Assembly: GCA_029936705.1 (NCBI GenBank)
Contig: JAPYSD010000156.1
Span: 1 to 7,603, forward strand
DNA length: 7,603 nt
Reading direction: 5' to 3'
Source: Croceicoccus sp.
Lineage (GTDB): Bacteria > Pseudomonadota > Alphaproteobacteria > Sphingomonadales > Sphingomonadaceae
Made by a program: the position numbers and the translations under genes. Shown piece by piece: positions 1 through 5,290 of the stretch (position 1 is its first letter; each line of letters starts with the position of its first letter). The notes under the pieces were generated by a model. The model did not search any database and had not been told where the DNA came from. It was given only the letters and a program-made list of their open reading frames with translations.

Positions 1-39
1 GTCCTGTATCGATCGGGGATCTCGCCGCACCGCGATGAT

Positions 40-56
40 ATTGCGTCCTGAGCAAC
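40..56. promoter_or_regulatory. Candidate LysR-type operator upstream of the VOC-rid operon
   Basis: The site reads ATTGC-GTCCTGA-GCAAC: an inverted repeat TTGC/GCAA with a 7-base spacer, containing a T-N11-A core (T42, A54). The same TTGC-N7-GCAA architecture recurs at 4146-4162 and 5194-5216, each time in a non-coding region ahead of an operon. T-N11-A within a dyad is the established LysR-family recognition pattern. That the LysR protein encoded at 4189-5103 binds here is inference. The site lies about 100 bases before the VOC start codon. Confidence 0.6.
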
Positions 57-60
57 GAAC

Positions 61-129
61 TTTGCGCAAACATCGCATTGTTTGCCATGTGGGAACCAGA
101 CACATTCGGCATTGATCGCAAGCAACGAA
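61..129. promoter_or_regulatory. Cluster of TTGC/GCAA dyads in the VOC-rid leader
   Basis: Directly after the 40-56 operator comes the perfect 10-base palindrome TTTGCGCAAA (61-70). Overlapping it is a second inverted repeat, GCAAACA (66-72) and TGTTTGC (79-85), separated by six bases. The 9-mer AGCAACGAA found at 51-59 is repeated at 121-129, preceded by ATTG at 111-114, so this second copy resembles the operator with one base less in the spacer. A weak promoter could be TTGTTT (78-83), 17 bases, CACATT (101-106), but the -10 match is poor. Repressor or activator binding is plausible; which protein binds is unknown. Confidence 0.35.
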
Positions 130-148
130 TTCTCGGAGCCGCAGAGAC

Positions 149-637
149 ATGACCGACACGCCGCCCAAGCCCAACTTCCTCTCGGTCGACCATATCTCGT
201 GGACGGTGCCCGATCTGGATGCCGCGGTAGCATTCTATCGTGACGTGATCGGGGGTGTGGAGCTTTTCCGCCTTGGCCCTCTGGATGCAGCCGACATGCC
301 CGTCGATGACGAAGGCCGCGACTGGATGGAAACGCATGTAGGCGTCGCCGGGGCGAAGCTCACGCTGGTCATGATGAAGCTGACCGACAACATGAATTTC
401 CAGCTTGTCCAGTATGACAAGCCCGACGACCGCCGGCAGGAACTGCCGCGCAATTGCGACCGGGGCGGACATCACCTCGGCCTCAAGGTCGACGATGTCG
501 ACAAGGCGATCGCCTATCTTACGGCACACGGGTGCACCGCGATGCAGATCATCGAGGTGGATGCCGGACCGCTGGCCGGCAAGAAGAACGTCTATATGAC
601 CGATCCCTTCGGCCATAGCCTCGAAATCGTCGATTGA
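149..637 (+). CDS. VOC-superfamily (glyoxalase/dioxygenase fold) metalloenzyme
   Basis: This 162-residue protein has the paired beta-alpha-beta-beta-beta modules of the vicinal oxygen chelate fold: the first opens at VDHISWTVPDLDAAVAFY (13-30), the second at GGHHLGLKVDDVDKAIAYL (106-124), and it ends in DPFGHSLEIVD. Candidate metal ligands are H15, Q85 (in NFQLVQY), H108 or H109, and E159. A His/Gln/His/Glu set is the one known for methylmalonyl-CoA epimerase, but overall I do not see enough to call it an epimerase; glyoxalase I, epimerases, extradiol dioxygenases and fosfomycin-type enzymes all share the fold. No signal peptide, so cytoplasmic. The ATG has GGAG at 135-138, ten bases upstream. 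It is followed after 19 bases by the RidA-family gene, so both probably share one transcript. The reaction and substrate are unknown; a catabolic step on the compound imported by the neighbouring transporters is inference. Confidence 0.88.
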   Translation: MTDTPPKPNFLSVDHISWTVPDLDAAVAFYRDVIGGVELFRLGPLDAADMPVDDEGRDWMETHVGVAGAKLTLVMMKLTDNMNFQLVQYDKPDDRRQELPRNCDRGGHHLGLKVDDVDKAIAYLTAHGCTAMQIIEVDAGPLAGKKNVYMTDPFGHSLEIVD

Positions 638-656
638 GATCGCAGAGGAGCGCGAC

Positions 657-1058
657 ATGAATACCAGGATCAACCCCGAAAACCTTTACGACGCTCTGGG
701 CTACGGCTTCTCTCATGCAACCTTGCAGGAAGGCGGAAAGACGATCCATTTGGCAGGTCAGGTCGCATGGGATGCCGAATGCAACGTCGTCGGCGGCGGG
801 GATCTCGCGGCGCAGACGCGCCAAGCCCTCGCGAACCTCAAGGAAGTCCTGGCCGCGGCGGGGGCATCGCCTGCCGACGTTGTCCGTTTGCGCACCTATG
901 TCGTCGACCATACGCCCGACAAGCTGGGCGTGGTGCTGCCGGAAATCGGCGCATTCTACGGCGAGGCCGTTCCGGCGCCGAATACTTTCATCGGCGTGTC
1001 CTGCCTCGCCCTTCCCGAGTTCCTGATCGAAATCGAAGCCGTCGCGGCGATCGACTGA
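657..1058 (+). CDS. RidA/YjgF/YER057c-family protein lacking the canonical catalytic Arg
   Basis: The 133-residue length and the pattern TIHLAGQVAWD (29-39), AAQTRQALANLKEVLAAAGASPADVVRLRTYVVD (51-84) and a C-terminal IEIEAVA (124-130) identify the Rid family, which forms trimers with active sites between subunits. Canonical RidA hydrolyses reactive enamines/imines using an Arg in a P-A-R-x-x-V motif. Here that region reads VPAPNTFIGV (105-114), with Asn109 or Pro108 where Arg is expected. The Ser of the usual SGQ motif is Ala33. Rid subfamilies without the Arg are known and are mostly uncharacterised; some family members act in aromatic ring-cleavage pathways, such as 2-aminomuconate deaminase. 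A strong AGGAG (646-650) sits six bases before the ATG. It is the second gene of the VOC operon, so I infer a role in the same pathway, perhaps binding or deaminating an intermediate. Family assignment is confident; activity is not. Confidence 0.9.
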   Translation: MNTRINPENLYDALGYGFSHATLQEGGKTIHLAGQVAWDAECNVVGGGDLAAQTRQALANLKEVLAAAGASPADVVRLRTYVVDHTPDKLGVVLPEIGAFYGEAVPAPNTFIGVSCLALPEFLIEIEAVAAID

Positions 1059-1162
1059 CAATCGGCGGCCCACGCATTCGGTCAACCGGCCGAGGCGGCC
1101 CATGGCCGTTCCCAGCCCTTACAGCCGGTCTAGCGACCTGGCGCCAATAGGATACACAGGTC

Positions 1163-1906
1163 ATGATCAAACTGCCCAAAATCGTCGCTGTTGCAGCTAT
1201 CGCCGCGTCTCTCGCCGCAGGCGGCTGCTCGGCGCCCTTAAGCGAGGGAGAGGCAAGCGAAGTTACCAGCGAACCGGCAGACGAAAGCCATGAGGTCACC
1301 GGCTTCTGGCGTCATGACGAGCTGGTCAGCTCGGGCGGCGACGAGATCCCCCTTGCCGGCGTGTTCCTTTTTCAGGACGGTGTCTTCATCCAGCAAGCGG
1401 TGATGGATACGCCGACGGCAAAGAACTCGGAAGCGATGGCCCATACCGGCCCCTACACGATCACCGAAAAGGGCGTTCAGCTGACCGCTGCCCCGACGAT
1501 CGGAATCAGTATCACGGGCGAAAATCCCCTGTCGTACCAGGCAAGCACCGAACATGACATCACGGCGCAGAACACCGGCGACAATCTCACGCTGACGTTC
1601 GGCAGCGGCACCGTTCAGACCTTCACGCGCATCCCGATGTCGGGCAAGGCTACCATCTACAACTTTGGAAACGGCCGCCTCGCGCTCTCGGACGACCGCT
1701 TCGTCCTCGTTGCGGGTAACCAGAATGACGTGGTGACCGGCTACGGGACATACACGCGCAGCGGCGACGACATCGTCTTTTCCGCCGATCGCTGGGCAGA
1801 GAGCACGGACAAGAAGGCAGAAATCGAGGTCGACGCGGCTGTCGAGGGGACCTTCGACGATTCCACGCTCAAGATCGGCGATCACGTCTTCACGGTCGCT
1901 TCGTAG
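1163..1906 (+). CDS. Unrecognised predicted lipoprotein with two similar halves
   Basis: The 247-residue product starts with a lysine-containing n-region, a hydrophobic core (VAVAAIAASLAA) and a Cys at position 22 in the context AAGGC. This is a plausible but not ideal lipobox (Ala rather than Leu at -3), so a lipoprotein exported through Sec is likely. An acidic Glu/Ser-rich linker (28-45) follows. The rest looks all-beta: residues 46-157 begin VTGFWRHDELV and contain FLFQDGVFIQQAV and GPYTITEKGVQLTA; residues 160-247 contain LALSDDRFVLVAG and GTYTRSGDDIVFSA. The first half resembles lipocalin-like small domains in pattern (GFW start, F-x-DG-x-F, G-x-Y-x-I), but I do not recognise the family. 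AGGA (1149-1152) lies ten bases before the ATG. The gap of 104 bases after rid has no clear terminator or promoter, so co-transcription with rid is possible but unproven. It carries no TTGC-N7-GCAA site of its own. Confidence 0.8.
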   Translation: MIKLPKIVAVAAIAASLAAGGCSAPLSEGEASEVTSEPADESHEVTGFWRHDELVSSGGDEIPLAGVFLFQDGVFIQQAVMDTPTAKNSEAMAHTGPYTITEKGVQLTAAPTIGISITGENPLSYQASTEHDITAQNTGDNLTLTFGSGTVQTFTRIPMSGKATIYNFGNGRLALSDDRFVLVAGNQNDVVTGYGTYTRSGDDIVFSADRWAESTDKKAEIEVDAAVEGTFDDSTLKIGDHVFTVAS

Positions 1907-1917
1907 TCGTCAGCCTG

Positions 1918-1952
1918 GAATGGCGCGAGGCTGATCGAGCCTCGCGCCATTC
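1918..1952. terminator. Perfect 15-bp hairpin, likely bidirectional terminator
   Basis: The left arm 1918-1932 (starting GAATGGCGCGAGG) pairs perfectly with the right arm 1938-1952 across a five-base GATCG loop. It begins 12 bases after the lipoprotein stop codon and lies between convergent transcription units. No T-tract follows on either strand, so it is not a textbook intrinsic terminator. It could end transcription weakly, act with Rho, or protect the 3' end of the mRNA. Confidence 0.6.
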
Positions 1953-2364
1953 GACCCATCCATCGTCGCACTCCGGCAAGCGCCCCGGTCGTCACGAGCG
2001 ATGATGATGGGACGATCATCTGAAACAATCGGACACTGGTATCGCTCGGCAGCGTGTGCCGGGCAATAACCAGGGGGCCATCTTCGAGTCCTGCCTTTTC
2101 TGCCAACTCGGATAGATGATTGTGGCATGACGAAAATTCGCTGCGCCATGATGATGCCTCAGGTCGACTGGGGAAACGGATAGGTCGAATGTCCGGTGCG
2201 AGCCCTGCTCGGCATAGACACCGACATGCGCAGGCGAAGGCCGAGAACTGCTCGACTACTGACGGCGCCTCAAAGGAAAGCTTGTAATGGAAGCGCGGCG
2301 ATTGGACGCAGACGCTGCGCGAGATAGATTGTAACCGCCTGACGAAATGTGCCGCACCAGCGAT
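1953..2364. other. Intergenic stretch with no supportable gene
   Basis: This lies between the convergent lipoprotein and symporter genes. Short open frames exist on the minus strand, the longest running from about 2149 to 1882, but they have no convincing ribosome site, weaker third-position G/C than the flanking genes, and they read through the perfect hairpin. Two small imperfect features are visible: GATGAT/ATCATC (2003-2020) and CGGCA/TGCCG (2047-2061). A short dyad CGCAG-ACG-CTGCG (2307-2319) sits about 45 bases beyond the symporter stop and is too weak to call a terminator. I recognise no RNA gene, insertion-sequence end or CRISPR. A decayed gene cannot be excluded. Confidence 0.5.
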
Positions 2365-3819
2365 TCAGGCTGGCTGCAACACCGGTGCCGTTCGCCGCAG
2401 CAGGAGCGAAAGGCCGACAGCGACGAGGCCGTTTACCAGCATCGCGACAAGCCCGATCTCCCAGTGCGGAAACAATGCGGCGCTCAGTTCCGACAATGCC
2501 GGTATCCACATCACCGCATAGCCGACGACGATCCCCGCGAAAATCGCGCCCGCATTGGCGGACCGCATGGTGAATGCGCAATACACACCCGGTGCCAGCA
2601 TGCCGATCGCGGCATAAGCCGACAGGCCAATCTCCACCAGCGATCCGCTGGCCCCCAGCGTAAGCCACAGGGCGATGATCGCGAACCCGACCATCGACAG
2701 ACGCGAAGCCAGCAGCTCCCCCCGGTCATCAAGGCGTGGCAGCAGCGGGCGAACCACGTTGCGCCCGAAGATGGAACCGCAGGTCAGCAAGAGCACCGAA
2801 CCCGGTACCAACGCCAGCAGCGAGGCGGTGCCGGCCAGAATGCCTAGTGCCCATGCGGGATAGCGGCTTGCCACGAAAGACAGCAGCATCGCGTTGGGAT
2901 CGTCGCCTGGCGCGCTGGTCCCCGCCAGAAGGGCGGCAAAGCCCAGCAGGATGATGAAGAAATAAGACAGCGAATAGATCGGCTGGAAAACCGCGTTGCG
3001 GCGGATCGTCCTGCCGCTGTCCGCCGAATAGCACAGCTGGAACATATGCGGGAAGATATAGGTGCCCAGCGCAACGTTGATGGCCGACGTCACGAACCAG
3101 GTCGTGTTCAGCCCCAGCTCTGGCTGGCGGCCGGGAAAGCTGATGGCCTCGGGATGGAGTTGGGCCACGCGGTCGAAGACATCGAGGATCGAAGCTTCGC
3201 CCACGGCACCCGCCACCGTCCATGCCAGCGCGATAACGATGACGAGCATCAGCACGTCCTTGACGCCCGCGGCAAAGGCGGCAGAGCGGAGGCCCGCCAG
3301 AAAGACGAAGAGCAGCATCAGCACTACCGCAACGACGGCCGCGCCGGTCTGCGTCACGGCCTCGCCCGCGGCAAGCCGCACGATCAGCGTCAGCGCCGTC
3401 ACCTGGATCTGGACATAGACGGTAAGCGCGATCAGCCCGGCGGCGGCCACCCCGATGCCCAGCCATCGTGACGCATAGCGATGCGTGAAAAAATCGGCCT
3501 GGGTCACCAGTCCATGGCGGCGGCCATAGGACTGGATCAGCGGGGTAAGCCAATAGCCCACCGTCGCCGCCAGCGAAACCGAGCAGAAGGCCAGATAGGC
3601 GGGTGCGCCATAGGCCCAGGCATATCCCGAAATGCCCAGAACGGCGAATGTCGTATAGATTTCACCAGCGTTGAGGAACCAGAACACCAGCGTCCCCAGC
3701 TTGCGCCCGCCCAGCGCCCAATCTTCCATGGTTTGCGCACGGCGCTGCTTGATGCGGCCATACAGCATGGAACCGAGGGCGGTTCCGCCGACGATGAGCA
3801 GGATGAGAGAAAGGATCAC
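2365..3819 (-). CDS. Sodium:solute symporter (SSS) family permease, DUF3311-associated type
   Basis: This 484-residue, very hydrophobic protein has about 13 predicted membrane segments, as expected for SSS/LeuT-fold carriers. Family hallmarks are MEDWALGGRKLG (31-42) after the first helix, GYWLTPLIQSYGRRHGLVTQADFF (88-111), the FAAGVKDVL region (182-190), YIFPHMFQLCYSADSGRTIRR (254-274) and ALVPGSVLLLTCGSIFGRN (336-354). The last motif resembles the form seen in monocarboxylate-type permeases that are paired with DUF3311 proteins, rather than PutP, where a Ser-Thr pair binds sodium; here those positions align with Val and Pro or Ala and Leu. It would import an organic solute across the inner membrane; the substrate cannot be read. 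The start is GTG at 3819, with GGAG about seven bases upstream. It overlaps the DUF3311 stop by four bases (GTGA), indicating translational coupling. Confidence 0.93.
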   Translation of the reverse strand: MILSLILLIVGGTALGSMLYGRIKQRRAQTMEDWALGGRKLGTLVFWFLNAGEIYTTFAVLGISGYAWAYGAPAYLAFCSVSLAATVGYWLTPLIQSYGRRHGLVTQADFFTHRYASRWLGIGVAAAGLIALTVYVQIQVTALTLIVRLAAGEAVTQTGAAVVAVVLMLLFVFLAGLRSAAFAAGVKDVLMLVIVIALAWTVAGAVGEASILDVFDRVAQLHPEAISFPGRQPELGLNTTWFVTSAINVALGTYIFPHMFQLCYSADSGRTIRRNAVFQPIYSLSYFFIILLGFAALLAGTSAPGDDPNAMLLSFVASRYPAWALGILAGTASLLALVPGSVLLLTCGSIFGRNVVRPLLPRLDDRGELLASRLSMVGFAIIALWLTLGASGSLVEIGLSAYAAIGMLAPGVYCAFTMRSANAGAIFAGIVVGYAVMWIPALSELSAALFPHWEIGLVAMLVNGLVAVGLSLLLRRTAPVLQPA

Positions 3820-4061
3820 GCGGTCTCTCCGCCCTCGTCATCACCGGAACGGTTGCGCGGGTCGAGCCTGTATCGAACCGCCAGCACGATCGTCGTGAAA
3901 ACGATACCCGCCATTTGCCACGCCATCATGAACGGCAGGCCCAGCGGACGCCACGGGACATCATTCGCCCAGAATGCAAAGCCAAGTTGCCAGACGAACG
4001 GCAAAACCAGCATCAGGTCGATCGCGCGCGGTCTGGCCGCGGTAATCTCGTCTTGGTTCAT
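3816..4061 (-). CDS. DUF3311 small membrane protein, partner of the SSS permease
   Basis: I chose the ATG at 4061, giving 81 residues. An in-frame TTG further upstream (4124) would add 21 residues of non-hydrophobic, unconserved-looking sequence. Two membrane helices are visible, about 13-31 (IDLMLVLPFVWQLGFAFW) and 43-65 (LPFMMAWQMAGIVFTTIVLAV), with the W-RPLGLPF-M-WQ motif between them, and a charged tail. This matches the DUF3311 family, which is repeatedly encoded directly before SSS-type permeases and is presumed to be an accessory subunit; its exact function is not established. The ribosome site is weak (AGGC about 11 bases before ATG), which fits regulated or low expression. The gene ends in a GTGA overlap with the permease. 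A LysR-type operator lies about 85 bases upstream. Confidence 0.85.
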   Translation of the reverse strand: MNQDEITAARPRAIDLMLVLPFVWQLGFAFWANDVPWRPLGLPFMMAWQMAGIVFTTIVLAVRYRLDPRNRSGDDEGGETA

Positions 4062-4114
4062 GTGGTCAGTGCCTGTCGTCGATCCATGGCCTGGCAGGTT
4101 GGTGCACAGGCGGG

Positions 4115-4124
4115 TTGCCCGCAA
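4115..4124. promoter_or_regulatory. Secondary dyad TTGC-N2-GCAA upstream of DUF3311
   Basis: TTGCCCGCAA is an inverted repeat using the same half-sites as the N7 operator, but with a two-base spacer. It is 22 bases from that operator, on the DUF3311 side. It may be a secondary binding site for the same regulator, but short dyads like this also arise by chance. Confidence 0.25.
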
Positions 4125-4145
4125 TGATCGATCGAATGAATTATC

Positions 4146-4162
4146 GTTGCTCTCAGCGCAAC
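4146..4162. promoter_or_regulatory. Candidate LysR-type operator upstream of DUF3311-SSS operon
   Basis: The site reads GTTGC-TCTCAGC-GCAAC, with perfect 5-base arms, a 7-base spacer and a T-N11-A core (T4148, A4160). On the minus strand its spacer is GCTGAGA, close to the spacers of the other two sites. It lies in the 127-base gap between the lysR stop and the DUF3311 start, so the permease operon probably has its own regulated promoter. GATAAT (minus strand, 4145-4140) next to it could be a -10 element, but its -35 is poor. Confidence 0.62.
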
Positions 4163-4175
4163 ATACTCCCGCCGC

Positions 4176-4187
4176 CTTGCGCGCAAG
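4176..4187. promoter_or_regulatory. 12-bp perfect palindrome CTTGCGCGCAAG after lysR
   Basis: The palindrome begins one base past the lysR stop codon and contains TTGC-GC-GCAA. With no loop and no T-tract it would make a poor terminator. It sits on the far side of the 4146-4162 operator, so it is better read as another dyad of the same half-sites, possibly part of an extended regulator footprint. Confidence 0.3.
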
Positions 4188-4188
4188 T

Positions 4189-5103
4189 TCAGGGCGCTTT
4201 TGCTGCCCGGTCCCACTTGCGCACCTGCGCTTCGATCATTTTCAGTATACGGATCGGTGCCCCTTCAAGTTGACGGCCCGAACGAAGGATCAGGCTGACG
4301 GTGGTCTCCTCGACCGCGTCGCTGTCGAACGGCACGCCGATCACCACGCCGTCATCCAGTTCCGACCAGACGGCGACCTGCGGTAAAACGGTCAGCGCCA
4401 CGCCGGATCGGACCATTTCCTGCATGACATGGATCGAGTTGGTCGTGACCACTGGCTCGAGATGGCAGCCGGTCCGCAATTCGGCTGCCGCCAGGATCTG
4501 CCGGATACGGAATTGCACCGGCGGCAGACACAAGGGATACTCCGCAAGTTCGGCGATGCCCACGCTTGGCCTTTCGGCAAGGGCATGACCGGGCGGCACG
4601 ATCGCCATCAGCGGCTGGGCCGCGGTGGACCGCACGTGAAGCTTCAGGTCGTGCGGCGTCTGAAAGACCAGCCCGACATGCGCCGCGTCCTCGACGATCA
4701 TCCTTACGATCTCTTGCGAGGATCCTGTCAGGATCTCGAGATTGATCTGCGGATTGTCTCGCGCGAACTGTGAAATCAGTCCGTTGAAAGAGCGTCCAAG
4801 GAAACCCTCTCCCACCGCGATGGTGGCCTGTCCGACCTTGACCGATCTCAGCTCCCCCAGCTTGGCATTCAGCGCCTCCCGATCGGCCAGCTGGTTGCGA
4901 TAATGCTCAATGACGATTTCGCCCGCATGCGTCAGCTTGACCCCGCGCCTTCCCTTTTCGATCAGGGCAAGGCCCAGCTGTTGCTCAAGCTGTGAAATCT
5001 GGCGGCTGATGGACGATGCCGCGATATTCAGCCTGTCGCTCGCCGAGCGCATCGAGCCTGCGTTCAAAGCCTCCAGAAGATAACGCATCCCGGCTTCCGA
5101 CAT
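4189..5103 (-). CDS. LysR-type transcriptional regulator
   Basis: This 304-residue protein has standard LysR-family length. The N-terminal winged helix-turn-helix is clear: AGSMRSASDRLNIAASSISR (15-34), QISQLEQQLGLALIEKGRRG (35-54) and KLTHAGE (56-62). A linker helix follows, then a periplasmic-binding-like effector domain from about residue 90 (GQATIAVGEGFLGRSFNGLI to the C terminus). I chose the ATG at 5103 because AGGAGG at 5110-5115 gives six-base spacing; the adjacent upstream TTG (5106) would be too close. It is transcribed away from the TonB receptor and in the same direction as the DUF3311-SSS genes. Three matching T-N11-A dyads in front of the receptor, permease and VOC operons, one also touching its own promoter, suggest that it controls the whole cluster and itself. 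The ligand is probably the imported substrate or a breakdown product; that is inference. Confidence 0.93.
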   Translation of the reverse strand: MSEAGMRYLLEALNAGSMRSASDRLNIAASSISRQISQLEQQLGLALIEKGRRGVKLTHAGEIVIEHYRNQLADREALNAKLGELRSVKVGQATIAVGEGFLGRSFNGLISQFARDNPQINLEILTGSSQEIVRMIVEDAAHVGLVFQTPHDLKLHVRSTAAQPLMAIVPPGHALAERPSVGIAELAEYPLCLPPVQFRIRQILAAAELRTGCHLEPVVTTNSIHVMQEMVRSGVALTVLPQVAVWSELDDGVVIGVPFDSDAVEETTVSLILRSGRQLEGAPIRILKMIEAQVRKWDRAAKAP

Positions 5104-5109
5104 CAAAAA

Positions 5110-5115
5110 CCTCCT
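5110..5115 (-). promoter_or_regulatory. Strong ribosome-binding site of lysR
   Basis: AGGAGG on the minus strand is six bases from ATG 5103 and only three from TTG 5106, which decides the start in favour of the ATG. The match to the anti-Shine-Dalgarno is stronger than for any other gene in the window. Confidence 0.75.
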
Positions 5116-5165
5116 TTGGCCCGACTTCCGTTCGCTTGCCGCGGGCCGATCCGCAGCTTTCGGCC

Positions 5166-5195
5166 ATTGTCCTTTGGACAGGCAAAAGAGATCAA
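5166..5195 (-). promoter_or_regulatory. Candidate lysR promoter overlapping the operator
   Basis: On the minus strand TTGATC (5195-5190) and GACAAT (5171-5166) are separated by 18 bases, giving 4/6 and 5/6 matches to the sigma70 consensus. The -35 overlaps the outer two bases of the 5194-5216 operator arm, which fits negative autoregulation of lysR. The predicted leader is about 60 bases long. Confidence 0.45.
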
Positions 5196-5216
5196 TGTTG
5201 CGTCAGATGCAACATT
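5194..5216. promoter_or_regulatory. Candidate LysR-type operator between lysR and the TonB receptor
   Basis: AATGTTGC (5194-5201) and GCAACATT (5209-5216) form a perfect 8-base inverted repeat around the spacer GTCAGAT, with a T-N11-A core (T5199, A5211). It is the longest of the three matching sites. It sits between divergent genes, overlapping the lysR -35 and ending one base before the receptor -35 element. Confidence 0.72.
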
Positions 5217-5217
5217 A

Positions 5218-5246
5218 TTGTCACTTTTGGTGCATTGAAGCATATT
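5218..5246 (+). promoter_or_regulatory. Candidate promoter of the TonB-dependent receptor
   Basis: TTGTCA (5218-5223), a 17-base spacer and CATATT (5241-5246) match the sigma70 consensus at 5/6 and 4/6. The -35 directly follows the LysR-type operator, as expected for an activated promoter. Transcription would start near 5253, giving a leader of roughly 110 bases. Confidence 0.5.
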
Positions 5247-5290
5247 CGGCGGGGTGCAACTTTCAGCCAGTTGGCAGCGCAGCATTGGGG

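Noticed and set aside
1882..2149. Minus-strand open frames of 74 and 79 codons overlapping the end of the lipoprotein gene and the hairpin
   Set aside because: No ribosome site, one begins with TTG, codon use is less G/C-rich at the third position than in the real genes, and they read through a perfect inverted repeat. I recognise no family.
2307..2319. CGCAG-ACG-CTGCG hairpin as terminator of the permease operon
   Set aside because: The stem has only five pairs with a three-base loop and no T-tract.
2729..3553. 274-codon minus-strand frame inside the permease gene
   Set aside because: It overlaps the permease in another frame and has Arg/Gly/Ala-rich composition typical of frame-shifted high-GC sequence.
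4062..4124. TTG-initiated N-terminal extension of the DUF3311 protein
   Set aside because: The extra residues do not resemble the family, and the ATG at 4061 gives the usual length. The extension would also cover part of the regulatory gap.
4176..4187. CTTGCGCGCAAG as the lysR terminator
   Set aside because: A loopless palindrome folds into at most a 4-bp stem, and there is no T-tract.
3481..4386. 301-codon plus-strand frame across the permease, DUF3311 and lysR ends
   Set aside because: It is antisense to three well-supported genes, and its product shows no domain or signal.
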